This document shows, piece by piece, positions 1-7,791 of a DNA stretch of 64,000 bases. A program made the position numbers and the translations under genes. Each line of letters starts with the position of its first letter. The first letter of the stretch is position 1. Origin of the DNA: Pseudoalteromonas ostreae. GTDB taxonomy: Bacteria; Pseudomonadota; Gammaproteobacteria; Enterobacterales; Alteromonadaceae. Location: positions 102,503 to 166,502 of the forward strand of contig NZ_JAGPYN010000011.1 of the NCBI RefSeq assembly GCF_018069805.1, written 5' to 3'. Below the pieces are notes generated by a model. That model was not told the origin of the DNA. It was given only the letters and a program-made list of their open reading frames with translations, and made no database searches.

Positions 1-1176
1 GTAATCAAGTTTCGCATCACGAGCCGTGTGTGGAACGTAGTCCAGATCACAGCCTTCATCAGGGTTATCAAGGTTAATTGTCGGGGTTACTTTTTGATCT
101 TGTAACGACAAAATAGTGATAATTGATTCAACAGAGCCTGCTGCACCGAGTAAATGACCCATCATAGATTTAGACGAACTCACCATCACATCTTTTGCTG
201 CATTACCAAAAACTGACTTAACTGCTGAGGTTTCTGCTTTATCTCCGGCGTTGGTTGAAGTACCGTGCGCATTGATATAACCCACTTGATCTGCATTGAT
301 TTTTGCATCATTTAACGCATTTTCCATTGCCAAGGCTGCACCGGCACCATCTTCTGGTGGCGACGTCATGTGATAAGCGTCACCGCTCATACCAAAACCA
401 ACTAACTCAGAGTAAATTTTAGCACCACGGGCTTTCGCATGTTCATACTCTTCAAGTACGATCACACCTGCGCCATCAGCTAATACAAAACCATCACGGT
501 CTTTATCCCACGGACGAGACGCGGCTTGGGGATCATCGTTTCGGGTCGATAACGCACGTGCAGCATTAAACCCCCCCATACCTATCGGTGTAGACGCTTT
601 TTCAGCACCACCTGCAACCATCGCATCAGCGTCACCGTACGCAATCATACGCGCCGCATGGCCGATATTATGCAAACCTGTGGTACATGCTGTAACAATT
701 GAAATATTTGGACCACGAAGACCGTGCATAATCGATAGATGACCTGAGATCATATTGATAATGGTCGACGGCACGTAAAAAGGAGAAAGCTTACGTGGGC
801 CACTGTTTAATAGTTTGATGTGGTTCTCTTCTATCAGCGTTAAACCACCAATGCCTGAACCTACAGCAACACCAACGCGCGGTGCGTTTTGCTCTGTGAT
901 CTCAAGGCCAGAATCTTGTAGTGCCTGCACACCCGCTGCTATGCCATACTGGATAAACAAATCCATTTTCTTAGCATCTTTAGGTGACATATAGTTAGAT
1001 GCATCAAAATCATTCAGCAAACCTGCGAATTTGGTGCCAAAACTTGAAGTATCGAAATGCGTGATAGTTTGAATACCACTTTTGCCATTTAACAAGCCTT
1101 GCCAGGTTGATTCAACATCGTTACCTAGCGGTGTCAACATTCCTAAGCCAGTTACGACTACTCGACGTTTAGCCAC
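1..1176 (-). CDS. fabF: 3-oxoacyl-ACP synthase II (KAS II), C-terminus cut by window edge
   Basis: Condensing enzyme of fatty-acid elongation: it joins malonyl-ACP to a growing acyl-ACP in the cytoplasm. The reading frame starts with a GTG at 1176 giving [20 protein letters not shown], the classic FabF start, with GGAGG seven bases upstream. The nucleophile cysteine lies in [12 protein letters not shown] (Cys164). The frame is open to base 1 and ends in [16 protein letters not shown], so about 20 residues are missing compared with the usual ~413. It is the last gene of the operon seen here, about 110 bases after acpP, with a stem-loop between them. Assignment is secure. Confidence 0.97.
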   Translation of the reverse strand, partial: MAKRRVVVTGLGMLTPLGNDVESTWQGLLNGKSGIQTITHFDTSSFGTKFAGLLNDFDASNYMSPKDAKKMDLFIQYGIAAGVQALQDSGLEITEQNAPRVGVAVGSGIGGLTLIEENHIKLLNSGPRKLSPFYVPSTIINMISGHLSIMHGLRGPNISIVTACTTGLHNIGHAARMIAYGDADAMVAGGAEKASTPIGMGGFNAARALSTRNDDPQAASRPWDKDRDGFVLADGAGVIVLEEYEHAKARGAKIYSELVGFGMSGDAYHMTSPPEDGAGAALAMENALNDAKINADQVGYINAHGTSTNAGDKAETSAVKSVFGNAAKDVMVSSSKSMMGHLLGAAGSVESIITILSLQDQKVTPTINLDNPDEGCDLDYVPHTARDAKLDY

Positions 1177-1250
1177 GGGTTGCCTCCAATAAGGGAATTA
1201 TTATTTTAGGTGGGTGTGTACTAAATTAATTAGTATCATATTATGGATAG

Positions 1251-1278
1251 ATTAAGGGCAGCGAATGCTGCCCTTAAT
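1251..1278 (-). other. Stem-loop between acpP and fabF
   Basis: ATTAAGGGCAGC and GCTGCCCTTAAT form a perfect 12-bp stem with a 4-base loop ten bases after the acpP stop. No U-run follows on the minus strand, so it is not a standard terminator. It could act as a 3' stabiliser or partial attenuator that raises acpP mRNA over fabF (inference). Confidence 0.55.
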
Positions 1279-1288
1279 GTGCGATCGA

Positions 1289-1525
1289 TTACTCAGCGTG
1301 AGCTGTTACGTAATCGATTGCAGCTTGTACTGTAGTGATCTTTTCAGCTTCTTCGTCTGGGATCTCAGTGTCAAACTCTTCTTCAAGAGCCATTACTAAT
1401 TCAACAGTATCAAGTGAATCGGCGCCTAAGTCATCAACGAAAGAAGCTTCGTGCTTTACTTCTTCTTCTTTAACACCTAGTTGCTCAATGATGATTTTCT
1501 TTACGCGTTCTTGGATGTCGCTCAT
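1289..1525 (-). CDS. acpP: Acyl carrier protein
   Basis: Carries acyl chains as a thioester on phosphopantetheine through fatty-acid and phospholipid synthesis. The 78-residue acidic protein starts at [12 protein letters not shown]; a longer frame exists upstream but MSDIQ is the family start and AGGAAAGAAG precedes it. The phosphopantetheine site is Ser37 in GADSLDTVE. Length and sequence are close to the E. coli protein. It has its own strong promoter in the 240-base gap after fabG, as expected for one of the most abundant cell proteins. Confidence 0.98.
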   Translation of the reverse strand: MSDIQERVKKIIIEQLGVKEEEVKHEASFVDDLGADSLDTVELVMALEEEFDTEIPDEEAEKITTVQAAIDYVTAHAE

Positions 1526-1576
1526 TCTTCTTTCCTTTATTAAAAACGCCAATGCGTTATTTTCAGATTGCGGCGT

Positions 1577-1605
1577 AGTTTACGGCGCATAATTCTGTGA
1601 TTCAA
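1577..1605 (-). promoter_or_regulatory. Sigma-70 promoter for acpP
   Basis: On the minus strand TTGAAT, 17 bases, TAAACT. The predicted start is near 1570, giving a leader of about 45 bases to the acpP ATG. Spacing is ideal and each box differs from consensus at two positions. Confidence 0.6.
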
Positions 1606-1765
1606 GGATTTGCTGATAATTTTTTATCTGGTCAAACCTCTTGACGGTTATTTGTGTCTTTTATCGCTTATTTTCAGTACGAATTCAAGTATGTTTAAAG
1701 CAAGTTAACAAAAAATTCAATATTTTTCGACAAACCGACTCAAAACAAAATAGGAACAAAGTCCC

Positions 1766-2512
1766 TTACACCATGTACATCGCACCATTTACATGCAGGG
1801 TTTCACCCGACACATACGCTGCCGCATCAGATGCTAAATAGCATACTGCGGCTGCAATCTCGTCAGGTTGACCTAAACGTCCAGCAGGAACATTAGCAAG
1901 CGTAGCTGCTTTTTGCTCATCTGTAAGCTCATCGGTCATATCTGTTTGGATAAAACCTGGTGCTACCACGTTCACAGTAATGCCACGAGATGCAACTTCA
2001 CGCGCAAGTGACTTAGAAAAACCAATGACGCCTGCTTTAGCTGCTGCATAGTTAGCTTGGCCTGCGTTCCCCATTGTACCAACAACTGAACCAATATTGA
2101 TAATACGGCCATTTTTCTTTTTCATCATCGGGCGTAAAACAGCCTTAGATAAACGGAAAATAGAGCTTAGGTTAGTGTTAATTATATCGTCCCATTCTGC
2201 GTCTTTCATACGCATAAGTAAATTATCACGGGTAATACCAGCATTATTTACTAATATATCAATATCGCCTAAATCTGCCTTTATCGCAGCAAGTGTTGCC
2301 TCAATCGATGCAGGATCTGTTACGTTAAGTGCATAACCTTTACCGTTATCACCTAAATATTCGCTGATATTTGTAGCACCTGACTCGCTGGTTGCAGTAC
2401 CAGCTACTTTAGCACCTTGCGCCACAAGCGTGGTTGCAATTGCTTTACCAATACCACGACTTGCACCAGTAATAAGGACAATTTTGCCCTCTAAAGAAAA
2501 TAAATTTGCCAT
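1766..2512 (-). CDS. fabG: 3-oxoacyl-ACP reductase
   Basis: NADPH-dependent first reduction of the elongation cycle (3-oxoacyl-ACP to 3-hydroxyacyl-ACP). A short-chain dehydrogenase of 248 residues with the cofactor loop TGASRGIG at residues 15-22, NNAG at 89-92, and catalytic Ser142, Tyr155 and Lys159 (YAAAK). Length is normal (E. coli 244). It lies 12 bases after fabD in the operon and is followed by the acpP promoter region. Confidence 0.97.
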   Translation of the reverse strand: MANLFSLEGKIVLITGASRGIGKAIATTLVAQGAKVAGTATSESGATNISEYLGDNGKGYALNVTDPASIEATLAAIKADLGDIDILVNNAGITRDNLLMRMKDAEWDDIINTNLSSIFRLSKAVLRPMMKKKNGRIINIGSVVGTMGNAGQANYAAAKAGVIGFSKSLAREVASRGITVNVVAPGFIQTDMTDELTDEQKAATLANVPAGRLGQPDEIAAAVCYLASDAAAYVSGETLHVNGAMYMV

Positions 2513-2524
2513 TGTTTCCTACTC

Positions 2525-3451
2525 TTATTTTGCTGCATCGATGTTAGCTTGGTCATTTACCGAGCCACACACCATTGCTTTATCAATTCGTTTTGCAAGG
2601 CCCGTCAGCACTTTACCTGGGCCAAACTCATAGCTTTGTGTAATACCTTGTGCCACTAGCGCTTGTACCGTCTCAGTCCAACGTACTGGGCTATATAATT
2701 GACGAACCAAAGCATCTTTAATTGCATCTGCTGAATTTGCAGCAGTTACATCGACATTATTAATTACATCACACTTAGGTGTATTAAATGTTAAAGCGGC
2801 TAAATCAGCTGCTAACTTTTCTGCGGCTGGTTTCATTAACTCACAATGTGAAGGCACGCTTACTGATAATGGCAACGCACGCTTTGCACCCGCTTCTTTA
2901 CATGCCTCTGAGGCTCTGTCTACGGCAGCTTTATGTCCTGCAATAACAACTTGACCCGGAGAATTATAGTTTACCGGTGCAACTACTTCGCCTTGAGCTG
3001 ACGCTGCGCATGCAGCTTTAATTTCGTCATCGCCTAAACCAATGATTGCTGCCATAGAGCCAACACCTGCAGGCACGGCTTCTTGCATATATAAACCACG
3101 GTTTTCTACCAGTTTTACTGCTTGCGCTAAGCTTAGTACATCGGCACAAACCAGCGCTGAATACTCGCCTAAACTGTGACCTGCCATTGTGACATCTGTA
3201 TCTGGATTTGCAGTAAGCCATTGGCGGTAAATAGCCACTGATGCTGTTAATAATGCAGGTTGCGTACGATGGGTTTGATTGAGTTCTTGTTCTGGACCAT
3301 TAAGTACTAACGCTGCCAAATCATAACCAAGTGCTTCTGATGCTTCTGCAAACGTTGCTTTAACAACGTCAGATTGATCTAAAAGCTCATTTAACATACC
3401 CACGGTTTGTGAGCCTTGACCTGGAAAAACAAGTGCAATTTTTTGTGCCAT
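2525..3451 (-). CDS. fabD: Malonyl-CoA:ACP transacylase
   Basis: Transfers malonyl from CoA to ACP, supplying the extender unit. The 308-residue protein has the GHSLGEYSAL nucleophile elbow (Ser93), GQGSQ at residues 11-15 and the catalytic His202 in VPSHCELM. It directly follows plsX with a 59-base gap; in E. coli fabH sits between these two genes, but no fabH is present here. Confidence 0.97.
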   Translation of the reverse strand: MAQKIALVFPGQGSQTVGMLNELLDQSDVVKATFAEASEALGYDLAALVLNGPEQELNQTHRTQPALLTASVAIYRQWLTANPDTDVTMAGHSLGEYSALVCADVLSLAQAVKLVENRGLYMQEAVPAGVGSMAAIIGLGDDEIKAACAASAQGEVVAPVNYNSPGQVVIAGHKAAVDRASEACKEAGAKRALPLSVSVPSHCELMKPAAEKLAADLAALTFNTPKCDVINNVDVTAANSADAIKDALVRQLYSPVRWTETVQALVAQGITQSYEFGPGKVLTGLAKRIDKAMVCGSVNDQANIDAAK

Positions 3452-3510
3452 ATTTTGCTCTTTTAATTAAACAAATAAATAAATGTTTAAGTACACACCT
3501 GACAAAATAA

Positions 3511-4554
3511 TTAATCGTCGGTTGCGACTTTTTTAGTTGAATGTGTTTGATCGAAGATAGCGGCTATTTTTTCTGGAAGTTGGCGTTCGACTTCTCTAAC
3601 TGCTTCATCGATTGCAGCATGAAATGCTTTAGCTGAGGCATTTCCATGGCTTTTTACGACAATACCGCGTAATCCTACCAGAGAAGCGCCGTTATACTGG
3701 TCGGGGTTCACCCGTTTATAGAGTTTTTTTATCACTGGCTGTAACATAAACGCCAAACATTTATAGAAAAAATGCTTCTGCAAAGCTTTGGTAAGCTTAA
3801 ACATGATAAGTTTAGCAATGCCTTCGCAGGTCTTTAACGCCACATTCCCGACAAACCCTTCGCAGACGATCACATCAGACTTACCAGTAAAAATATCGCT
3901 GCCTTCACTGTAACCAATATAATTGAGATGATCACATTGCTGCATCAGTTGCGCAGCTTGTTTGATATCTTCATGGCCCTTAATGTCTTCTGAGCCAATA
4001 TTTAATAAACTGACTTTCGGATTATCACAGCCTAACGCTTGTCCGGCCACCACCGAGCCCATAATACCAAACTGATATAAAGTTTGCGCATCACAATGCA
4101 CGTTCGCACCTAAATCAAGTAAGTAAACCGGATTTTTTCGCTCAGTTGGCACAGCCGAGATCAATGCAGGACGTTTTACGCCTGGCAACATTTTCAGCAC
4201 ATAGTGAGCCATAAATAATAATGCACCGGTATTTCCGGCACTCACGCACGCTTGTGCCTCACCTGATTTAACTAAATCAAGGGCAACGCGCATCGAGGAA
4301 TCTTTTTTAGATCGCACAGCAGAAGACGGTTCACAGCTATTGGTGACTACTTGACTACAATGACGAATTATTAAGCGAGAATGAGATAGAGAATCGAGAG
4401 ACTCGAGTTCTTTAGATATTACTTGTTCGTTGCCACATAAGATCAATCTTAGGTCGGCATTGGCATTTACCGCGTTAACGGCTGCGGGGATAGATGAACG
4501 GGGGCCATAATCGCCCCCCATCATATCTAACGCAATGGTTAGATTGGTCAGCAT
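3511..4554 (-). CDS. plsX: Phosphate acyltransferase PlsX
   Basis: Converts acyl-ACP to acyl-phosphate for PlsY, the entry to phospholipid synthesis. The 347-residue protein has the PlsX start region [11 protein letters not shown] and later GNTGALLF and [14 protein letters not shown], which are typical of the family. The start [10 protein letters not shown] aligns with E. coli PlsX. It sits 12 bases after rpmF, the conserved rpmF-plsX arrangement. Confidence 0.96.
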   Translation of the reverse strand: MLTNLTIALDMMGGDYGPRSSIPAAVNAVNANADLRLILCGNEQVISKELESLDSLSHSRLIIRHCSQVVTNSCEPSSAVRSKKDSSMRVALDLVKSGEAQACVSAGNTGALLFMAHYVLKMLPGVKRPALISAVPTERKNPVYLLDLGANVHCDAQTLYQFGIMGSVVAGQALGCDNPKVSLLNIGSEDIKGHEDIKQAAQLMQQCDHLNYIGYSEGSDIFTGKSDVIVCEGFVGNVALKTCEGIAKLIMFKLTKALQKHFFYKCLAFMLQPVIKKLYKRVNPDQYNGASLVGLRGIVVKSHGNASAKAFHAAIDEAVREVERQLPEKIAAIFDQTHSTKKVATDD

Positions 4555-4566
4555 AAAAGCAATCTC

Positions 4567-4737
4567 TTATTTAGAAATTACTTGAACGCCTTTGTAGTAA
4601 CCATCTGCAGTCACATGGTGACGACGATGAGTCTCACCAGATGTTTGGTCTACAGTTAAAGTTGGACCACTGATCGCATCGTGTGAACGGCGCATGCCGC
4701 GTCTTGCACGAGACTTTTTGCTCTTTTGTACAGCCAT
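4567..4737 (-). CDS. rpmF: Ribosomal protein bL32
   Basis: Small large-subunit ribosomal protein. I translated it from the sequence: 56 residues beginning [20 protein letters not shown] and ending KGVQVISK, the standard L32 pattern without zinc-binding cysteines. GGAG precedes the ATG. It lies 9 bases after yceD and 12 bases before plsX, linking ribosome and lipid synthesis in one transcript. Confidence 0.97.
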   Translation of the reverse strand: MAVQKSKKSRARRGMRRSHDAISGPTLTVDQTSGETHRRHHVTADGYYKGVQVISK

Positions 4738-4746
4738 AGTCTTCTC

Positions 4747-5271
4747 CTAAGAATCTTTCTTAAGTTGTTTCAAAATATCAAATGGATTTGGTTTATCATC
4801 TTCCGCTTTTAATACACCAAAGCTGGCAGGCTTTGCTGAATAACTGCATGAAGCTTCGTTGTGGGTAGCAACTAATGGCACTGCTAAAATTAGTTCGTCT
4901 TCGATTAAATCAAACACGTTAATTTCACCATTTTCATCAAGTGCTACTTCATCGTAGTCTTCTGGAAAATTATCTAACTCTGTATCCTCATCTACTGGAG
5001 AATAAACAAAGTCTTGAACCAAATCCAACCCTAAATCACCATTACAACGTTGACAAGTAACAGTTACGTGTGTGGACAGATTGCCTCTAATCACAGCGAA
5101 ACCTTGCTCATCGTTTTTGCAATGAATTTTTACCGCTATTTCACCTACTTCTTCCTGCACAACTTCCCGTAAACGGACAAGTTTTTCAAGCGGGACAATG
5201 CCGTCGTACTTTAAACGGTGTTGCGCTGCTTTGCCTGGATGAAGAGTGATGGGAATTTTCACCTTTTGCAT
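4747..5271 (-). CDS. yceD: YceD (DUF177), 23S rRNA accumulation protein
   Basis: DUF177-family protein linked in E. coli to 23S rRNA accumulation. The 174 residues start MQKVKIPITLHP, matching E. coli MQKVKLP, include CQRC in the middle and end with the conserved KPNPFDILKQLK. It is the first gene of the fatty-acid operon. A near-consensus promoter sits so close to the ATG that the message may be leaderless, and no Shine-Dalgarno sequence is visible. Confidence 0.93.
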   Translation of the reverse strand: MQKVKIPITLHPGKAAQHRLKYDGIVPLEKLVRLREVVQEEVGEIAVKIHCKNDEQGFAVIRGNLSTHVTVTCQRCNGDLGLDLVQDFVYSPVDEDTELDNFPEDYDEVALDENGEINVFDLIEDELILAVPLVATHNEASCSYSAKPASFGVLKAEDDKPNPFDILKQLKKDS

Positions 5272-5280
5272 AGGGGCTGC

Positions 5281-5309
5281 ATCATATAGATAGTTACTTG
5301 GTTAGTCAA
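5281..5309 (-). promoter_or_regulatory. Strong sigma-70 promoter for the yceD-rpmF-plsX-fab operon
   Basis: Minus strand TTGACT, 17 bases, TATGAT: one mismatch to consensus in each box and ideal spacing. The predicted transcription start is 5273-5275, only about 2-4 bases before the yceD ATG at 5271. Confidence 0.75.
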
Positions 5310-5413
5310 AGTAAAAAACCTTTTTTAGGTGGTTTTTCGCGATTCATTTCTTTGTTTTGCCGACGGATCTGATTTATCCTAACTCAATCTGATTTTCATT
5401 AGGAAAACAATCC

Positions 5414-6016
5414 ATGCAGCACTCGCTTATTTTAGCCTCAAGTTCACCCTTTCGTCAGTCTTTATTGAAAAAATTTAATTTACCTTTCAGTACTTTTTCA
5501 CCGGACGTTGACGAAACGTCGCACCCTAAAGAAACACCACAAGCGCTTGTAGCGCGTCTCAGTGAGCTTAAAGCCCGTGCCGCTAACCAACATTTTAGCC
5601 AAGGTTTAGTTATCGGCTCTGATCAAGTCGCCGTGTTCGAGCAACAAATTTTGGGTAAACCGCATAATAAACAAAATGCCATCAAACAACTTAGTTTATT
5701 TAGCGGTAATACAGTGACATTTTTAACTGGTTTATGTGTTTATGACATTCAAAATAATAAAACAAAAACCCTTGTCGAGCCCTTTAACGTCACTTTTAGA
5801 ACACTCACACAGGCACAAATAAGTGCCTATTGCGACGCAGAGCAACCGTATAACTGCGCTGGCAGTTTTAAAAGTGAAGGCCTTGGTATTTGTTTATTTG
5901 AAAAACTCAGCGGCGATGACCCTAACAGCTTAATTGGCTTACCACTTATCAAACTCAACCAGTTATTGGCTGAGTTTGGTTTGGATGTACTTAATCAACA
6001 AGCTCAACTGCGTTAA
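5414..6016 (+). CDS. yceF: Maf-family nucleotide pyrophosphatase (YceF type)
   Basis: Maf proteins hydrolyse non-canonical or modified nucleoside triphosphates; the YceF branch prefers 7-methyl-GTP. The 200-residue protein shows the Maf N-terminus LILASSSPFR (residues 5-14) and the catalytic region VIGSDQV (Asp70). It is divergent from yceD, the same neighbour as in E. coli. The YceF rather than YhdE assignment rests on this context and resemblance. Confidence 0.9.
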   Translation: MQHSLILASSSPFRQSLLKKFNLPFSTFSPDVDETSHPKETPQALVARLSELKARAANQHFSQGLVIGSDQVAVFEQQILGKPHNKQNAIKQLSLFSGNTVTFLTGLCVYDIQNNKTKTLVEPFNVTFRTLTQAQISAYCDAEQPYNCAGSFKSEGLGICLFEKLSGDDPNSLIGLPLIKLNQLLAEFGLDVLNQQAQLR

Positions 6017-6212
6017 TTAAAAGCTCATGTAACTGTTGATACGAGTCAACCGAGGCAATAGTGCAAATTCGCTAAGTTGCAGCGTGTTATGCACCCCATC
6101 GTTACACCTAAACGGTCAATATTGGCCGCTTTGCCCATGCTGTTAACGATTTTAGGTACTGAATCCATTACAGTGCCATCTTAATCGAATATTACTAATT
6201 ATACGATTTCAC
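5991..6212 (-). pseudogene. Decayed HAD-family hydrolase downstream of rluC
   Basis: Remnant of a HAD phosphatase of the kind that follows rluC in related bacteria. On the minus strand LVIFD, a stop in place of Trp, then DGTVMDSVPKIVNSM (motif I region) can be read. It then jumps directly into a C-terminal part, IDRLGVTMG, and after two frame changes GVHNTLQLSEFA and IASVDSYQQLHELLIN. The family is normally about 220 residues; only about 70 codons remain, so the middle with motifs II and III is deleted. A GTG overlapping the rluC stop (6212-6210) fits the old start. The 3' end overlaps the end of maf on the opposite strand. Confidence 0.8.
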
Positions 6213-7168
6213 GATTTAGCGGCGCGTAAGGTTTTAATACAATTAGTTAAGGCTTTATCTAGTGGTGCTTCCACACGCATAGTTGATTCGTTTTTAGGAT
6301 GATAGAAACTCAAATCGTGTGCATGTAAAAATAATCGCCCCAACCCCACTTTACGCATCGCCGCATCAAATGCTTGGTTTCCGTATTTATCATCACACGC
6401 AATTGCATGACCTTTACATTGTGTATGCACACGAATTTGATGCGTACGACCAGTAACTGGTGATGCCTGCACCAGTGAGCATTCATTAAAACGTTCTAGC
6501 ACTTTAAAGCGGGTATGAGATGGCTTACCTTCGGTGTTATTAACACGAACAACACGCTCACCCGATTGCAAAGTGTTCTTTAACAGCCCTTCGGTAACGT
6601 TTTTATCTTTTGAATCCCATTGCCCGTCAACCAATGCCCAGTAATTTTTTCCCATGGTTTTTTCGCGTAACTGTTCGTGTAAGCTGGTTAACACTGAACG
6701 ACGTTTCGCAATCAGTAAACAGCCTGAGGTATCGCGGTCTAAACGGTGTACTAACTCTAAGCTACGCTCATCAGGGCGCAGTACGCGTAATGCTTCAATT
6801 AAGCCATAACTTAAGCCACTGCCGCCATGCACAGCCATACCTGATGGCTTATTAATGACCATTAGGTATTTATCTTCAAATAAAATAGCGTCTTCAAGTT
6901 TGGTGACTACATCAAGGTTTTTTGGCACAAACTCTTCACGTTCAGCCACTTTGATTGGCGGAATACGAACGATGTCATCAAGCTGTAATTTATACACAGG
7001 CTTGATGCGTTTTTTATTAACACGCACCTCACCTTTACGAAGAATTCGATATACAGCGCTTTTAGGCACCCCTTTTAAATGGGTAATAAGAAAGTTATCA
7101 ATCCGTTGACCCAAATGGTCTTCGGTAATCGTGACGAAAGATACTTGTAAGCCGGTTTTTTCTGACAT
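6209..7168 (-). CDS. rluC: 23S rRNA pseudouridine synthase RluC
   Basis: Makes pseudouridines 955, 2504 and 2580 (E. coli numbering) in 23S rRNA. The 319-residue protein has an N-terminal S4 RNA-binding domain (about residues 20-80) and the catalytic HRLDRDTSG with Asp144, at the same number as in E. coli RluC. The C-terminal GRTHQIRVH motif is present. It is divergent from rne across a 623-base gap, as in E. coli. Confidence 0.96.
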   Translation of the reverse strand: MSEKTGLQVSFVTITEDHLGQRIDNFLITHLKGVPKSAVYRILRKGEVRVNKKRIKPVYKLQLDDIVRIPPIKVAEREEFVPKNLDVVTKLEDAILFEDKYLMVINKPSGMAVHGGSGLSYGLIEALRVLRPDERSLELVHRLDRDTSGCLLIAKRRSVLTSLHEQLREKTMGKNYWALVDGQWDSKDKNVTEGLLKNTLQSGERVVRVNNTEGKPSHTRFKVLERFNECSLVQASPVTGRTHQIRVHTQCKGHAIACDDKYGNQAFDAAMRKVGLGRLFLHAHDLSFYHPKNESTMRVEAPLDKALTNCIKTLRAAKS

Positions 7169-7214
7169 TGCCTAATCACTGATTTAAGTAAAATAATTTT
7201 AGTTGCTAACACAG

Positions 7215-7243
7215 TTATAATAATGGGATAATCACCGACGCAA
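7215..7243 (-). promoter_or_regulatory. Candidate promoter for rluC
   Basis: Minus strand TTGCGT, 17 bases, TTATAA. The -35 box overlaps a perfect 16-bp palindrome at 7240-7255, so it may be a regulated promoter. Confidence 0.45.
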
Positions 7244-7255
7244 ATATATATTTGC
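7240..7255. promoter_or_regulatory. 16-bp palindrome, possible operator
   Basis: GCAAATATATATTTGC is its own reverse complement and overlaps the -35 region of the candidate rluC promoter in the rluC-rne divergent gap. The binding protein is unknown. Confidence 0.4.
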
Positions 7256-7440
7256 AAATAACAACGGTGCTTTTTAACACATTAAAACATTCGTGATGCA
7301 CATTCTGGGTAATTGATCATACAGATCCGAGATAAGTTTTCCAAAGCTTTTATACATACCCAGTTTACACGTGCGTTCAATTAACTCCGATGCGTGTAAT
7401 ATATCGCCAGTTAAGTTTGAGCATGAAGTGTTATTAAATG

Positions 7441-7470
7441 TTGATAAAAAAAGCAATTTGAACAGATAAT
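7441..7470 (+). promoter_or_regulatory. Candidate rne promoter
   Basis: TTGATA, 18 bases, GATAAT. The predicted start is near 7477, giving a leader of about 315 bases before the rne ATG; the E. coli rne leader is of similar size. Confidence 0.55.
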
Positions 7471-7476
7471 TTGTCT

Positions 7477-7791
7477 GATCGTGACGGCGTACGATACGCC
7501 GTTCAGCAGATGTACTGTAAAACACCTAAGTTAATTTAATAAATGGTCGACTCTGGACAGAACTCGAATACGTCACTGTAAAAACAGCCGATAGTTTTGG
7601 CACCATAATAGAATTTAATAACGTGACAACACGTTATTGTCAGCCAGCACCATAAAGATACTTAAAATATGAATACAGTACCAAGCTCCCCCACAGATCC
7701 AGTCGTGAGACTGTACAAAAAGAAGCGATGGAGCAACTGAACAGGCGAAAAGTTTCGTCATGTCAGAGACATAACACAGTAGAGTAACAAT
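7477..7791 (+). promoter_or_regulatory. Long structured 5' leader of rne
   Basis: Four stem-loops are visible. 7484-7502 is ACGGCGTA / TACGCCGT with a 3-base loop. 7617-7638 is AATAACGTG / CACGTTATT with an ACAA loop. 7700-7713 is CAGTC / GACTG, and 7760-7772 is ATGTC / GACAT just before the start. In E. coli the rne leader hairpins let RNase E cut and limit its own message; the same role is inferred here. No gene is supported in the 623-base rluC-rne gap. Confidence 0.6.

Noticed and set aside
1641..1841. 66-codon plus-strand frame near the acpP promoter
   Set aside because: It runs antisense into fabG, with no ribosome site; the acpP promoter explains the region.
7274..7525. 83-codon minus-strand frame in the rluC-rne gap
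   Set aside because: It overlaps the rne promoter and leader hairpin, has no ribosome site and no family resemblance.
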